Below, in pieces: positions 1-11,838 of a stretch of DNA of 64,000 bases. Numbering within the stretch: position 1 is the first letter of the stretch; every line of letters begins with the position of its first letter. The translations under genes and the position numbers were made by a program. Origin of the DNA: Phytophthora colocasiae (lineage: Eukaryota > Oomycota > Peronosporomycetes > Peronosporales > Peronosporaceae); the NCBI GenBank assembly GCA_018806915.1, contig JAGKQI010000021.1, positions 124,001 through 188,000 on the forward strand, written 5' to 3'. The notes below the pieces were generated by a model. It had not been told where the DNA came from. It saw only the letters and a program-made list of their open reading frames with translations, and searched no databases.

Positions 1-618
1 TCGTACACATTCTTGGACGTCTCGTAGTAGTACGACGCACGCATGAACCACGGGCGATGCGTGTCTGCAGACACCAGAGTTTCATCCTGTTGAGTCGGAG
101 TCCAGTTGGAGCTGAAGATCAGATCCATCGTCGTAACAGCTGACTTGGGGCCAAAACTGAACGTCATCTTGCTGTGGTGGAAGCCCTCCATGAACTCCCT
201 CAGTGTCCGTCTAGTGGACACTAGGGGCTTCGCCTGACCTTGTGGAAGCACTTCAATCGTAACTACCTCAGACTCCGCCGCACGGTGCACGTCACTATTA
301 ATGGCAATCATATATGATTACGTAACAGTTAAAAACACAAACCGTTAGATAACTGATCTCGGGGCATCAAAAGCTTCAACAGTAACGTACTAGTGCAGCG
401 TTTCGTTGATATCGTTGTCGGTCGACACGAACTGCGTCTCGTGCGCCTTGTCACCTACGGCCAGCCGTATGCGAAGTTTGTCTTCCGGCACGCTGCCAGA
501 GGCCTCGAGCCGATGGACTGCAAACAACAGAACAAAGGTCAATCTTGCATACTGGAATCAAGTGGGAAAGCTCCGGAAAAAACGCACCTTGCACGGCCAG
601 TGTCCCGGACACCGCCAT
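1..618 (-). CDS. C2-like membrane/lipid-associated protein, three exons, truncated by window edge
   Basis: Exons read on the minus strand are 618-588, 517-391 and 294-1, with introns of 70 and 96 nt (GTGCGT...GCAG and GTACGT...ATAG). Phases join cleanly. The product starts MAVSGTLAVQVHRLEASGSV and continues through HRPWFMRASYYYETSKNVY, and it aligns along its whole visible length with the gene at 3597-4550, sharing the 'RPWFMR.SYYY.T.KNVY' block. The N-terminal half looks like a C2-type beta-sandwich by hydrophobic pattern only. The C-terminus lies outside the window. The start is supported by a good Inr/FPR pair about 45 nt upstream. The two paralogues are divergently arranged and this one has introns while the other does not. 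Molecular function is unknown; lipid or membrane binding is inference. Confidence 0.7.
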
Positions 619-653
619 GAGTCCTGATCCCCGTCGAGACTTCGCGCTTTGCT

Positions 654-671
654 GGCCAAATCGGAAATGAA
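654..671 (-). promoter_or_regulatory. Oomycete Inr+FPR core promoter of the gene starting at 618
   Basis: On the minus strand TTCATTTCC (671-663) fits the Inr consensus and is followed directly by GATTTGGCC (662-654), one base off the FPR consensus CAWTTTNYY. It lies 36-53 nt before the ATG, the usual place in oomycete genes. Confidence 0.5.
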
Positions 672-3554
672 CAAGGTCTTGCAGGCTCGGAGGGAGCAGA
701 GCGAAGCCATCACAGCGGAACTTTCCCATACCCTCTCGCTCGTTGGTTGGGTGCCGTTCGTGTACCGGTCGTCTCTTCTTTATCTCATTTGAGTTTTGTA
801 TGCTTTTGGAAGTTGGACTGCATTTTGACCTCCGTTTGCGCCGACCATGGACGACGCTGAGACCTTTACACAACAAGGCACAAAGGGCAGGCAAGCCAGC
901 CCGGAGAAAGCCTGGAGCAAAGCCGCTGTCTCACTAACGGCTGCGAAAATTGCACGTTGTCTTGGTGTTTGTACTGGTGAACAGTATCCGAGCAGACGCA
1001 AGGATATTGCCTAGAGCCAACTGAACCCCCGTTTCTGCGCAAGTGACAGGAAAGTTGACATGCAACTCTGACGTAGAGCGTGTCATTTTGCCAGTTGTAG
1101 ATCTTTGCATACAAAAACCAAGTCACTTGCCGAATAAGCTCGGAACACCCGCCAAAGCTCCTCCAGCGTTACGCGGCCCAAGTACGCCAGCGGCAGAGGA
1201 GCTCCACTCAAGGCGAGCGCTCAGCGCCGGGCGCTCGCAACTGTGCACCGTCCTTTGCCGGCGAAGCAGACGCGAACTATCGCCGCGAACACTGAACAAG
1301 GCGCAGCGATCTGCAATCGCAGTAGACATCCCCCCGCGGTTACAGCCAGCAGCAACTTACTGGATCCCCAGCACGCTCAAATATTGGCGAGCCGCTTTGC
1401 CACGTCTGCATTGCAGTGGCAACAATTTGCAGGCTTCGCCTCAGGGCTCCCGAAAAATATATTTACTGGAAATACAATACAATATCATCATCAAAATATT
1501 TAATTTTTCTGAATCCCAAACTTGATAAATAATTTATTTTTTGAGCGAACCTCCACTACTTTATTGAAAAACTTTGAACCATGATAACGATTCCTAGCCA
1601 TTGATTCCCAAAGAGATGATCCTCTTTTTGCGTGTGAACAGGTCGTATTGGGACGTCCGGACGGTGGATGAGTGCATGTAAGCAGTGTCAAGTTGCTCAG
1701 GTTTTAGCATCGCAGTTTACTGAGTAACAACGTTTTGATATTGTATTGGAATTATTGATGCTCTTTCATGATGATACTGCATTATCTATTGCTAAATGCT
1801 GTGGCTGCGATAAATATTTTATTGCCTGTGCAGCTATCTATCAGTCTAAAATACAATAAACGGGAGCCCTGCTTCGCCTGCTGTTGAGTGGTCGACGAAG
1901 CAAGGGAAGGAGAAGGAAGAGAAGGCCAGGCAGTTCGTTTCAATTGCCTGAATTCATTACAGTCTCTTGCTCGGTGAGCAGGCCGGGTGCTCGGAGTAGC
2001 GCAGCTGCGGCTCTGGATAGGAATCAGGAGCGGTGAGCGCCAGCCAAGTGGGAGTCGTCTTCGCGACCACCGTGAGTCAGCTGCATTCGTTGAAGGCTTT
2101 CCCGAGATGTTGCCCAAAAGTGTACACATGCATCTCCCGTCGGACTTCAACGGCAGCGAGTCCATCGAGGGCGGACTATGCATTGCCAGCAGCAAAATTC
2201 ATCGCGCTTCTCCGCGCCGCAGCCGCAATATGCAGCATGTACTGCATGGCAGTGAACCAAGACAATTTTTGCGCCAGCTTGCTTGATCGAGTGAAGATTT
2301 TCTCTCTTCTTTTGGCGTCGACTGCTGCAGCCTTAGTGCAACCTCGCCCCATCCTCGATCCTGGACCCAACGGCACCCGCGCCATCTTTCACTCCTGACG
2401 GTGGCGACACACAAAGCGGCTCGGACTCGGGTCTCCCAAGGACAACTTTTGCCGATAGCATGCAAACGTTGCAGACCAATGCTGAGTCAGCATTGCTGAC
2501 GAAGCTGCACCCACCATGCCCGAGGCAGTCATCGGGGCCGAATTCGAACGCAGTGGGAAGGAAGTTGCAGCCATAACAACGTCGGACCTGCGTCATACTT
2601 ACCGCGACATTGGAGCAGGTCATAGGATAGCAAGGATAGGATAGATCCCGCGGAAACTGCTCGGCCGCGCTCAGCTGCGCTGCCGGTGTCTTACGTACAA
2701 AAACCTCAGCAGTAAAAGGCAGACGACTTCACGAAAGGAAACGCCATTGCTGTGCTCTACTTGCTTGAAATAGATCGGAGAGAATCTCTGCAGCAGAACG
2801 AGAATGTCTCCCTGGCTGAGGAAACCGTGCAACGGACGAATGTTAAAATTGCACACGAAAGGTCGCGTGGCTCTATTTTGTGTGTTCTACACAATAGACA
2901 TTGCAACTTCAATGACAAGTATGACGCGCTTCACAGGATGGAGAACATGTTGCTACGTATGTAGGCAGTAGCAGCTTGCACATTGCCAGCATCCTAGCGT
3001 CAACTGAGCCTTTGATTCGGTTGCGGCTCCGTGTAGCAGTAGTGACAATTATTTTCACGGTCCTGCCCGACGTGCAGCCCACTCCGATGCATTTTCGTTT
3101 CTATCTCGGTGATGAACAGCATTGAGGACGCAGCGGCGTGTGAATGGTATCCGTTCGCACCAGCCAGCATGTACCTACTTTCCGGCGGCACAGTGCGTTC
3201 GTTAAACTCTACAGTAGTTCATCACCTCCGAGGCTCGGGATGGCCGTCATTCGATGCGAACACTGAGCACTCTGCTGAACAACATCCCAAGCAATATGAA
3301 GCGCGGGGCTTGCAGCGCTCTTTTGAGTCAAGAGAGGCGTCTTCGCCATCGCGATCGTGGACTGCGCTTTGCACTGGTATTTTTCCGGTCTATAGACCGG
3401 GCATGGGCCGCCCCCAGTTCGAATGACGCGCGCGGTGCATCACACTTTGTGTCTACGCTAGTGACCAGATCGTCTAGCGCTGCTAGATTCAAGGGGGTTC
3501 CAGTCTTCTCTGCGTTAAACTATCCCACCCGTTCTTCATGGCTCTCTCTGCCCT
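672..3554. other. Intergenic stretch, about 2.9 kb, no supported gene
   Basis: No reading frame here shows a recognisable domain or paired splice sites. AT-rich blocks lie around 1440-1560 and 1740-1860, between more GC-rich blocks with short overlapping frames on both strands. It may contain decayed transposon sequence, but I see no terminal repeats or coding motif to prove it. Confidence 0.5.
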
Positions 3555-3573
3555 GTTCATTTCTCAATTTCGC
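3555..3573 (+). promoter_or_regulatory. Oomycete Inr+FPR core promoter
   Basis: GTTCATTTCT (3555-3564, Inr) is followed directly by CAATTTCGC (3565-3573, FPR), a textbook oomycete composite core promoter, 24-42 nt upstream of the ATG at 3597. Confidence 0.75.
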
Positions 3574-3596
3574 AATCTCCGACTACAACCTTCATC

Positions 3597-4550
3597 ATGC
3601 CGACGTCCGGAACGCTGAGCCTTAAGGTGCACAACATCTCGGCTACCTTCGGAGAGGAAGAATACGCCAATAAGAAGCTGGCTGTGCGCTTCGCTATCGG
3701 TAAAGTCGAGCACATTACTAAGTTCAAGAAGCATGACGCGCCCATCGACGAGCATGCGTCGCTACACTTACACGAGGCCCCGGCCGACGCGAAGCTCACC
3801 ATTGAGCTGCTGCAGGAGAAGAGCAAAAAGCCCATTGTGAGCACGCAGACGTCTTTGGCAGAGTACCAGAACAGCCCGCTGGACCGCAAGATGACGTTCA
3901 CGTTCGGGAACAAGGCCACTCCCAGTCGAGCTGTGCTCTCGTACTCGGCCGACTGGAAGTCGAGCGAGACGACTCTGGCCACGTACGAGACCCACCGACC
4001 GTGGTTCATGCGTGTGTCGTACTACTACGACACGACGAAGAACGTGTACAACTACACCACTAGTTTCCGTGTAGTCGCTCCTTTCGCTCGTTTCGGGGAG
4101 AACACGGCTAACACTGTGGTCGAGAAGGTTAGTGGCAAGTCACTGCATGAGATCGACGAGGCCTGGGTGGGTCCGGGTCTAAATGCTTTGGACGACAAGG
4201 TGGACGCCACCATCTCTTCGGTCGCTGAGACGCTGTACACTGGCCAGCAGTACGCTTTGAAGAAGAAGGATGAGGCTGTGGGTGTGGCTTCCAACGTGGT
4301 TAAGAAGACGGGTGAGACGGTCTCAGGAGCTGTGGGCGCTACTGTCAACACCGCCACGAACGTTAAGGACTACACCACTGGGAAAGTGGTCACAGCTTCC
4401 TCGGCCGTCTACGGTAGAGTGGCCAGTGTGGCTGACTACACCAAGACGCAGGTGGTTCACGCTTCGTCGTCCACGTACGGAACTGTCAAGGGCGCTACCT
4501 TCACGGCACTGAGTTACGTGCCTGTGATCGGCCCCAAGATCGCGGTGTAA
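3597..4550 (+). CDS. C2-like protein with amphipathic C-terminal repeats, intronless
   Basis: 317 aa, single exon. Residues 1-150 have the alternating hydrophobic pattern of a C2-like beta-sandwich ([12 protein letters not shown]..., LTIELLQ). The conserved [20 protein letters not shown] block follows at about 138-157. From about residue 200 the protein becomes Ala/Val/Thr/Lys-rich with loose 11-18 residue periodicity ([39 protein letters not shown]), resembling perilipin or LEA-type amphipathic helices that lie on lipid surfaces. No signal peptide or clear membrane span. It is a paralogue of the divergent gene at 1-618, which has introns at codons about 10 and 53 that are missing here. Start is fixed by the strong Inr/FPR pair. 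A lipid-droplet or membrane-surface role is inference. Confidence 0.8.
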   Translation: MPTSGTLSLKVHNISATFGEEEYANKKLAVRFAIGKVEHITKFKKHDAPIDEHASLHLHEAPADAKLTIELLQEKSKKPIVSTQTSLAEYQNSPLDRKMTFTFGNKATPSRAVLSYSADWKSSETTLATYETHRPWFMRVSYYYDTTKNVYNYTTSFRVVAPFARFGENTANTVVEKVSGKSLHEIDEAWVGPGLNALDDKVDATISSVAETLYTGQQYALKKKDEAVGVASNVVKKTGETVSGAVGATVNTATNVKDYTTGKVVTASSAVYGRVASVADYTKTQVVHASSSTYGTVKGATFTALSYVPVIGPKIAV

Positions 4551-5224
4551 AAGAGTTCTGTTGGTCAGATAGATACAGCAGCTAGCTGCGCTTTTCAAGC
4601 AGCTCCTATCGATATTTGTTTATAAGGTCAGAACGTCAAGAACTCCTCAAGGACAGGGAGCGTATAACTTTTAACACGACAAGTTGTTATCTGGCCTGCT
4701 CGAAACGTTCATGTTGAAGTGATTCCAAGATGATAACCGCATATCATTCGTAGTTTCACCACAAGAATGCTGGCAGCAGTTGATCCCCGTCGTGAAAGTA
4801 TGTACTGTACGGACTCTCTTGCACTTAATGGGCAACATCCTGCCCCGGAGTAATCGGATCAACAAACCTTATCATGTAGTCGAATGACGCAATTCATGCA
4901 AGTCTAACCAGGACGCTGACATCATTCTGGCCGTCAAGCGTCTGCTTTCACGTCCCAAGAACAGTAGCATTCAACTCGGGGAAACTGATTCACACCTGGT
5001 GGGTAGGCAGCGGTAACTGCACGCGAATGCTGTTGCTGCGTCTGCGGTGTCAGGATAGCAAGCCCACGAGCAGTAGTCTACTAGCACTGCAGCTGCGGAC
5101 CGATTCTCCCGCCGATTCAACCTTCTTGGAATGAAATGGTCATACATACTATACCAAAATTCCACGAAAACACTTTACCCATGAATCTGGAGCACCAACT
5201 TGGCAAGCAAATACATGTACTTGA
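4551..5224. other. Intergenic spacer between convergent genes
   Basis: Contains the 3' flanks of the C2-like gene (plus strand) and the Trm82-like gene (minus strand). I see no gene, tRNA or repeat in it. Confidence 0.6.
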
Positions 5225-6571
5225 TTAATTCTCACCCGGCACCTTCTTGTTCCACTCGCCAGTTCTAGCCTTTTTCTTCTTCAAGCCGTCTTCGAGCACG
5301 TCCAGAGCTTTCTCTTCGTCGTTGATCAATTCTGTAGCAACACAAAGTATCTCATCAGAATTACCAGCACTTTACCAACATTCACATCACAAAAAACACG
5401 TACCGATCGTCGCTGCAGTAGCCCGGAAGTCATTGAACGCAGCGGTAGACGTCTCAACTGGTGCCAATCTCTTGTTGTCTCCCTTGGAGACCGAAAACAA
5501 CTGCAGGAACGGAGCCTTCTTGTACGAAACAGCCAATTCTTCATTTTCCGTAAACAAAAGCTCACACGGTTCGTTCGCCAGCAGTGACTTCACGTCCTCA
5601 GTAGGAATCTCCCTCTCCTTCAAAGTGTCAGTCACGATATCGAAAAATCGCACGTGCTGATAGTTCACGAGCACTGCCACAACGTTTGTCTTGGGGCAGA
5701 TCGCCAACGACACATTAATCAAACTCTTAGCAGCTTTACGACCGCTATCGTCACTGGCACTGCTCGCATCTTCATCCAGAGGCTCGAGAGAGACTTCCAC
5801 ACCAGGAAGCAAAGGCTCCGACGCTAGTAGTTTACCAGTAGACATCTGCCACAGCTTCAGTGTGTTGTCCATGGACGTGGACACCACTAGATCCGGCGTC
5901 ACAGCACTGCACGCCACCTTCGTCAGACTCGCAGCGTGACCCAAGCAATAACTCTCGATGATTGCAGCATTAGGGAACCTCGACACCCGCAGCTTCTCAT
6001 CACGGTCAGCTGTGAGCAGCAACGACGAGTCGTGGTTCACAGCCACATGAGTTACCATGGACGTAGTGTGACCCAGAAGAGTCTTCAAATCCCGGTCTAC
6101 GTCTGGGAAGGGAACAGCCACAGCTTCTCCAGTCTTTTGACCCACAATAACAGCGTACTTGGTCTCTCCAGTAGGCAGTTTTAGGTGACCCACAGCCATG
6201 CAAGTGGCACTACGAGGCACGGAACGCGAAGCTTTAAGCACCAACGTCTCAGCCTTCAGATTCAGCTCATAATGCACTAAACGACGCTCATCCACGAGCA
6301 ACAACAGCGCCAAAAGCTCAGAACCTTGTGGTTGGAACAATTGCAACGTTGTGATGCGGTTGGCCGGCGGTGCAGGCTGTGTGGCCTGCTTCTTCTTGCC
6401 TTTTCCAGCCTCTTCCTCATCTTCAGTGGGCTCCACAACGCCGTCTGCACCTTGCAACACCTCAAAACGCAGCAAATTCTGCGTAGAAGAAGGTAGAACG
6501 AACACCGTCGTATTGCGCACAGTCACAACGACATCCTGTGCCGCCGCTACGAACACTCCCGTCGCTACCAT
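5225..6571 (-). CDS. TRM82: tRNA (guanine-N7) methyltransferase non-catalytic subunit, Trm82/WDR4-like WD-repeat protein
   Basis: Exons 6571-5404 and 5331-5225, with a 72 nt intron (GTACGT...ACAG); 424 aa. The signature of the Trm82/WDR4 family is clear in the middle of the protein: LLGHTTSMVTHVAV...SLLLTADRDEKLRVSRFPN followed by IESYCLGHAASLTKVA and then STSMDNTLKLWQMSTGKLL. These are WD40 blades. In other eukaryotes the subunit scaffolds Trm8/METTL1, which makes m7G46 in tRNA. An acidic/Lys-rich insert (EDEEEAGKGKKKQ) sits near residues 50-64. Exon 2 adds a Lys-rich tail (EDGLKKKKARTGEWNKKVPG) and restores an in-frame stop, which supports the intron. The catalytic partner is not in the window. 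Confidence 0.88.
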
Positions 6572-6735
6572 ATTGACACAATTGATCAGAGGAATGGCTG
6601 GTCAAAGCTGGATAAGGAAATGGGTACATTTGTACTGAAATGATATAAACATATATGTGGTATACACCATTTTATCCATCAAAAAACTGCATCAAGTTTA
6701 AGACCGCACATTCAATTCGGACCCCAAGCAGAACC

Positions 6736-8779
6736 ATGATGCTGTCCAGGAGGTGACGAACATTTTATCCTGCGTTATACTGCATTAGCCGACTTGTATC
6801 TAACAGTTAATTGCACTTTTAGACTGCGTAATGCATCTACTCGCTCTCTGTTGGCTCGTTCCTTCAGCTCCTTCCGTTCCCATTCATGTGGAGAGCTACG
6901 ACAAGACCAAAATGAAGGTCAACGTGTGACTCTCAGTGGTTGGGTAGACGCTATTCGTCCATTTGGACCCATTTCTTTTCTGTCACTAAGAGACCGCTAT
7001 GGAGTGACACAACTCGTACTGGAGAAGGATTTTCTGGAGAAAAACGACGAGGTAGTAAGTAAACTCCGCCCGGAATCTGTAGTGCAGACGTCCGGTATCG
7101 TCCGTGCTCGTCCGGATAAAATGCGCAACGAAAAGATGGCTACAGGAGCAGTGGAAGTGGTTGTGGATGACATTTCGGAACTCAATTCTTGTGTGAATTT
7201 ACCGATTCAAGTGGCAACTGGATCGGAAGTTGCAAATGAAGACACGAGGCTGCGTCATCGGTACTTGGATCTACGACGTGCAGCACTGCAGCAGAATTTG
7301 GTGGTGCGTTCCAAAATTTCACTGGCTGCACGGAACTTCCTTTGTTCGGAAGGTTTTCTGGAAATTGAGACGCCAACTTTGTTCAAAAGCACACCGGAAG
7401 GAGCGAGAGAGTTCCTCGTACCTACTCGGAATGAAGGGCAGTTCTACGCGTTGACACAAAGTCCGCAGCAGTACAAGCAATTGTTGATGGTAGGGGGATT
7501 GGACAGGTATTTCCAATTGGCCAGGTGCTACCGGGACGAAGGTGGACGCGCAGACCGTCAACCAGAGTTCACACAGATCGATCTAGAGATGTCGTTCGTC
7601 ACTCGTGAAGACGTGATGGAGCTCATGGAGCGTCTGGTCAAGCAGATCTGGAAAACAGCCGATAAAGAACTCCCTGACCGCCCGTTTGTTCGTATGGCGT
7701 TTGATGAAGCCATGCACCGCTTTGGTGTGGACAAACCGGATACGCGCTACGGAATTGAGCTGAAAGATGTGGACGATTTACTCCAAGAATGCGAGTTTGC
7801 ACCGTTTAAGGCGGCTTTGGCGATTAAGAACCCCAAGATCCACAGTAAACGTGGTGTGGTTCGCGCTATCAACGCTAAAGCTCTTGCTAGCGGCGGATTT
7901 TCACGTAAAGATATGGATGAGCTGGAGAAGGTGGCTAAGCGTGCGTCAAAATCGGCTGGTGCTTTTGTGGTCAAGGTAGAAGCTGATAAACAGTGGAAAT
8001 CTTCATTGGCAAAGAAGCTTTCTCCTTCTGAGATTGAACAGCTCAATGAACGCCTGAATGCTGAGGAAGGAGATGTTCTGATTTTCTCTGCTGGCTCCTA
8101 CCACGATGCTAATACGCTACTTGGACGTCTGCGTACACACACATCGCAATTGCTGTACGCTAAGGGCTTTTTACAGGAGGAATTGGACCCTAACAACTTC
8201 AATCACTTGTGGGTCATTGATTTCCCCATGTTCGAACGAAGTGAAGACGATGATGGAAACGTTCTTGAAAGTGGAGACAAAATTCCACTATCTGCTACAC
8301 ACCACCCGTTCACTGCTCCTCGTGCTGATCACGCGGAGATTCTGAATGAGATTTTGGCTAGAGGGGAGACAAACAGCTTGTTGGAAGACCCAGAGACGGT
8401 TGAGAAGCTGCTGGAGATCACTGCCCAGCACTACGATATGGTCTGCAACGGCTGGGAACTGGGCGGAGGCTCCATCCGTATCCACCAGGCCAAACTGCAA
8501 CAACAAGTTTTCGAAGATGTGCTAGAGCTGCCAAGTCTGCAACGTCAGAGTTTCGAGCATTTGCTGCAAGCTCTGAGTCACGGAGCTCCACCCCATGGAG
8601 GGATTGCGCTAGGACTGGACCGTCTTGTGGCGATCCTTTGTGGAGCTCCAAGTCTTCGCGATGTCATTGCGTTCCCCAAGTCTTCGACGGGTAACGAGCT
8701 CATGACAAACGCACCTGGTCCTGTATTGCCTGAACAGCTCGAGGAATACCATATCCAGATACACCATGAGGAAAAGTAA
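6736..8779 (+). CDS. Aspartyl-tRNA synthetase, bacterial/organellar type
   Basis: Exon 1 is 6736-6752 (ATGATGCTGTCCAGGAG), intron 6753-6822 (70 nt), exon 2 6823-8779; 657 aa. The exon-2 frame has no usable ATG, and splicing at these sites joins MMLSRR to LRNASTRSLLARSFSSF, a basic Ser/Arg-rich mitochondrial-type leader. The domain order is that of bacterial AspRS: N-terminal OB fold (VTLSGWVDAIRPFGPISFLSLRD), catalytic core with motif 1, motif 2 (YFQLARCYRDEGGRADRQPEFTQIDLEMSF), an inserted GAD-type domain at about 320-430, and motif 3 (GGIALGLDRLVAIL). It charges tRNA-Asp in the mitochondrion, the same role as DARS2. All core motifs are intact. The intron donor GTGACG is weaker than usual, so exon 1 is the least certain part. 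Confidence 0.93.
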
Positions 8780-9090
8780 GGGGTGTTTTGAAGGCATAAG
8801 CAACGCAATAGACCGGATACAAACCACTTCGAAGTTCACGGATATCACACAAAGTATCCGAGAATCTATGGCAGAGTTTTGGCGACAATTCATAAGTTTT
8901 TTCAATCATGTATCTGAGATCACACTCACTTCTGTAGCCTTTGTATCACCACGAACATGTAGCGAATTAGACTTTAGAGAATTAATAATGTCTTCTTCAT
9001 GCATTAAAAAACATTTCTCTTAATTAAACTGTTATTCTAAAACTTTCGATGGAGTATTCTTACGTTTTGGACAGCAACTCATAGACTAAT
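8780..9090. other. Intergenic spacer between convergent genes
   Basis: AT-rich 3' flanks of the AspRS gene and the WRKY19-like gene; nothing else recognised. Confidence 0.6.
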
Positions 9091-10245
9091 TTACGTAGTG
9101 ACGGAAACGATGCTGTGCAGCAGACACAGTCCGTTGCGTTTCGCACGTCTGGAGCAATTTGTCACACTGCAAGTGTGAGCGCAGGTTCTCCCTAGCGACA
9201 CCATAAACGTGTCGGGTTTCACTGCAAACGGCTGCTTGACACCTTCGTTCGGTGTTGAAATTGGACTACACCAGTCCATCTCGGACCCATCCGACCACGG
9301 GGACGGATGACAGAGGGTCTGGAAACTCGGTAATACCGGGAGATTTTGACGGTACGAACCACCCAGCTCACTGGCATTGACGTGTGCGGAGACGGGAGTA
9401 ACAATCGTCCTTCCATCCAGAGTTGACCTTTGTCGGACGTACTGAAGTGGTGATGACTCTCCTCGAATTCCCGGAGAGTCTTTACATTCTGGTACAGGAT
9501 AATTGAAGACCATTTCCGTTGGCTCAACCTTGAACAGAGGTTCTGGCGGGTCAATTGACGGTCTTGTTCGACCCGGTGTCTGAGCTTTATGTTCCAAGCA
9601 AAGTCCTCCGCGAATGGCTCGCTTCCGACACCCAGCGATATGACACAGTGAATTCCCACCATGAGCTAAACAGTAGCTGTTGGCTAGTGCTCGTTTATCG
9701 CAGTTAAGTGATAAACACTTGCGATAACCCCCATGACCGACACAGAGTCCGTCGTACTGCACCACCTTGTTGCAACCTTCCATTCGACATCTTTTGCCTC
9801 CACCTGAAAAGTACCAACGAGTTAGTAGGGGTTAAATGACAAGTAAGGAATGAGTTCCCATACCGTGTGAAATACAGGCCCCACCGCTCTGTGCTCGCTT
9901 CTTACAACCTTGATAGCCGCACTTCTTGCCCCCTCCGTGAATCCAGCAGAAACCCCCGGTTTGAGCGCTTTTAGTACATCCAGGGGCCTGGCACCGCTTA
10001 CCACCACCATGAGCGACACAGAACCCCCGACTGACAACGCTGGTGATGCAGCCTTGGACCGAACATTTTTTGCCACCTCCGTGGGAAATACACAACCCGC
10101 CGCGTTTAGCTGTTTTCAGACATTCCGGAAACCCGCAGCGTCTGGAATGCGGTCGAGAAGCACTGGCAGTCGTCGATTTGTCGATGGTTTTGTCGTCACT
10201 GTCGATTGGGGAAGCAGAGCTCCCACTAGAACTTCTTGAGCGCAT
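9091..10245 (-). CDS. WRKY19-like Cys/His repeat (zinc-binding) protein
   Basis: Exons 10245-9864 and 9803-9091 with a 60 nt intron; 364 aa. Splicing joins CISHG to GGKRC, which keeps the repeat unit intact. I count eight copies of C-x4-C-x11/12-C-x2-H spaced about 25 residues apart, most separated by the linker GGGKKC/GGGKRC. Seven are tandem (from CGFPECLKTAKRGGLCISH to CHIAGCRKRAIRGGLCLEH) and one is isolated at the C-terminus (CSVTNCSRRAKRNGLCLLH). The N-terminus is Ser-rich. This repeat is common in oomycete and plant proteins named WRKY19-like, although no WRKYGQK core is present. Nucleic-acid or protein binding is inferred. Upstream of 10245 the frame stays open to 10440 but lacks a clearly better ATG. 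Confidence 0.8.
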
Positions 10246-11248
10246 CTGTGCGAACGAACTCAAGCTGGAGAGTGTATTGAAACCAAGCAAAGCTTGGGAG
10301 CAGATCGTAATCACGTAAGTTGTGGCGAGGACAAGCGCTTCGTGACATCTCATATCCCAGCTCGCTTTTGTACTGAAATCAGGTCTGATACACGAAGGCC
10401 ATCGAAATGCACGAGCGAGATTGTGGCCACCATGCTGCAAGCCACACTACTGTAACGCACAGTCTGTAATCTCGACGCGACCAGCTTAATCAAGGGGTGC
10501 ACTGCTTTACAGCCCCGCCTCAAGGTCTCTCGTCAAAGTGCACAACATAGTGGATACCTTCACCATGCTGAATCGATGTTGGTTGGTGCATTGACCTTGG
10601 AGATAACAACTGAAAATTACTGCGCTGACAGTAAGGGCTTAACCCCCCCCCCCCCCCCCGCTCTCAACCATATCGTCAGTTTTTCTTATCGAGTGCTTCG
10701 TTTTTCTCGAAACGCTTTCAAGATGAATGTTTCTCTTCTTTATATTTAAGTTCTCCAAAACTATATTTCTTGTTCTACGAACAACAATCATGCTTATACG
10801 TACATGTAGTCTCTGTAACTCTACACTATGTACCACACGATGCACCGAAATAGTGTCATTCGTCTACTGTTTCTATGGCGACAACATGCTGCATAGAGTC
10901 TCAGACAACTTGGCATACGCCAAAAGTGTGCATTGATCAGTCCCCACTTCACGAGCCTCTCCGTAGCCCATCTAAATAACGAGAAGAGTCTTTATATGAC
11001 AACAAAAGTTAATCGACTAGAGTTGCCGACGATCTCATGCAACGGCCCCTATATCTATTGAACTTGACTCCAAGTCTCAGGGCCTCATCGCATACAGCTA
11101 TCAGAAATAACTGCGATCGAGAAACAATTTTAAGAAGTCCCAAGTCCGTTTCTTCAAGGTCGGAAGTTGAAGTTTGACCCTGACCCTAATTGCAGTATTT
11201 TTGCGCCAGAATAGGTCTGCTCAAAATTCAATACACTATCTGGTGTAA
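10246..11248. other. Intergenic region with C17 homopolymer
   Basis: No supported gene. It holds a run of 17 C at 10643-10659, followed by an AT-rich 200 nt stretch. Confidence 0.55.
10643..10659 (+). repeat. Poly-C homopolymer (17 nt)
   Basis: Seventeen consecutive C residues in intergenic DNA; length may vary or be mis-sequenced. Confidence 0.9.
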
Positions 11249-11838
11249 ATGCCGAGCAGTGACGCCTGGAGCTGCCCGATCTGCTTGGGCAGCTTCGAGC
11301 GCCCCGTGGTCGTTTCCTGCTGCGGCCAGAGCTTCTGCCGAGCGTGTCTTGATGATGCTCTGCGTCAGGCTGACGCGTGTCCAATGTGTCGGTCTCCGCT
11401 GCTCTCTGGACCATTTTCTGTCACTTCGAACCGAGCACTCGCCGATGCGTTAAATGCATTGAATCCGCCCTCACCGCGACGTTCTACAAGTGAAATGAAC
11501 GCTGTTACTAGCTTTGTCGACGCTGCAGAGAGGAAATTAACGTCTGCAGCACGAAATTCCGAGTCCAGGGTGCAAATTTTGGCTGCGGATTCAGAAAGTG
11601 ATGCAGCATTGATACAAGACGGAGAAGAGATGTCACGTCGAGTACAAGGCATTGTTGGCTGGATGCAGAGGTTGACATGGTGCAGGTGGGAGTTTTAGAG
11701 CATTTTTTAGTCTGGGATTGAATTAAAACTGTTGATTTTTGCAATCAGGATACAGAATTGTCGACGACCTGGGAGGTGTTGGAGTACAAGGTCAGCGGAA
11801 TTGAGAAGAAGATGGAGACAGTGGCAACTGTGGTGTAG
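11249..11838 (+). CDS. RING-type zinc finger protein with C-terminal coiled coil
   Basis: Residues 9-47 form a RING-like finger: SCPICLGSFERPVVVSCCGQ then SFCRACL and ACPMCRSPL. The spacing fits C-x2-C-x11/12-C-x4-C-x2-C-x10-C-x2-C, but the usual His in CGH is Gln (CCGQ). It is followed by DALNALNPPSP and an acidic helical region. The likely second exon (from 11749, after ...TTGCAATCAG) encodes DTELSTTWEVLEYKVSGIEK, a coiled coil ending at the TAG 11836-11838. The exons do not join in frame using the obvious donor at 11686 (63 nt intron); either a donor at 11640 (GTACAA, 109 nt intron) is used or there is a one-base frameshift near 11670. A ubiquitin-ligase role is inferred from the RING only. 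Confidence 0.65.

Noticed and set aside
64..640. 147-codon minus-strand frame covering 451-894 as a separate gene
   Set aside because: It is explained by exon 1, intron 1 and part of exon 2 of the C2-like gene read through without splicing.
1043..1525. 160-codon open frame in the intergenic region
   Set aside because: Composition is irregular, no domain, no promoter motif, and it overlaps other frames of similar length; likely chance.
3395..3425. AGTTCGAAT near GGGCATGGGCCG as a tRNA-like sequence
   Set aside because: No acceptor stem pairing and poor B box; not a tRNA gene.
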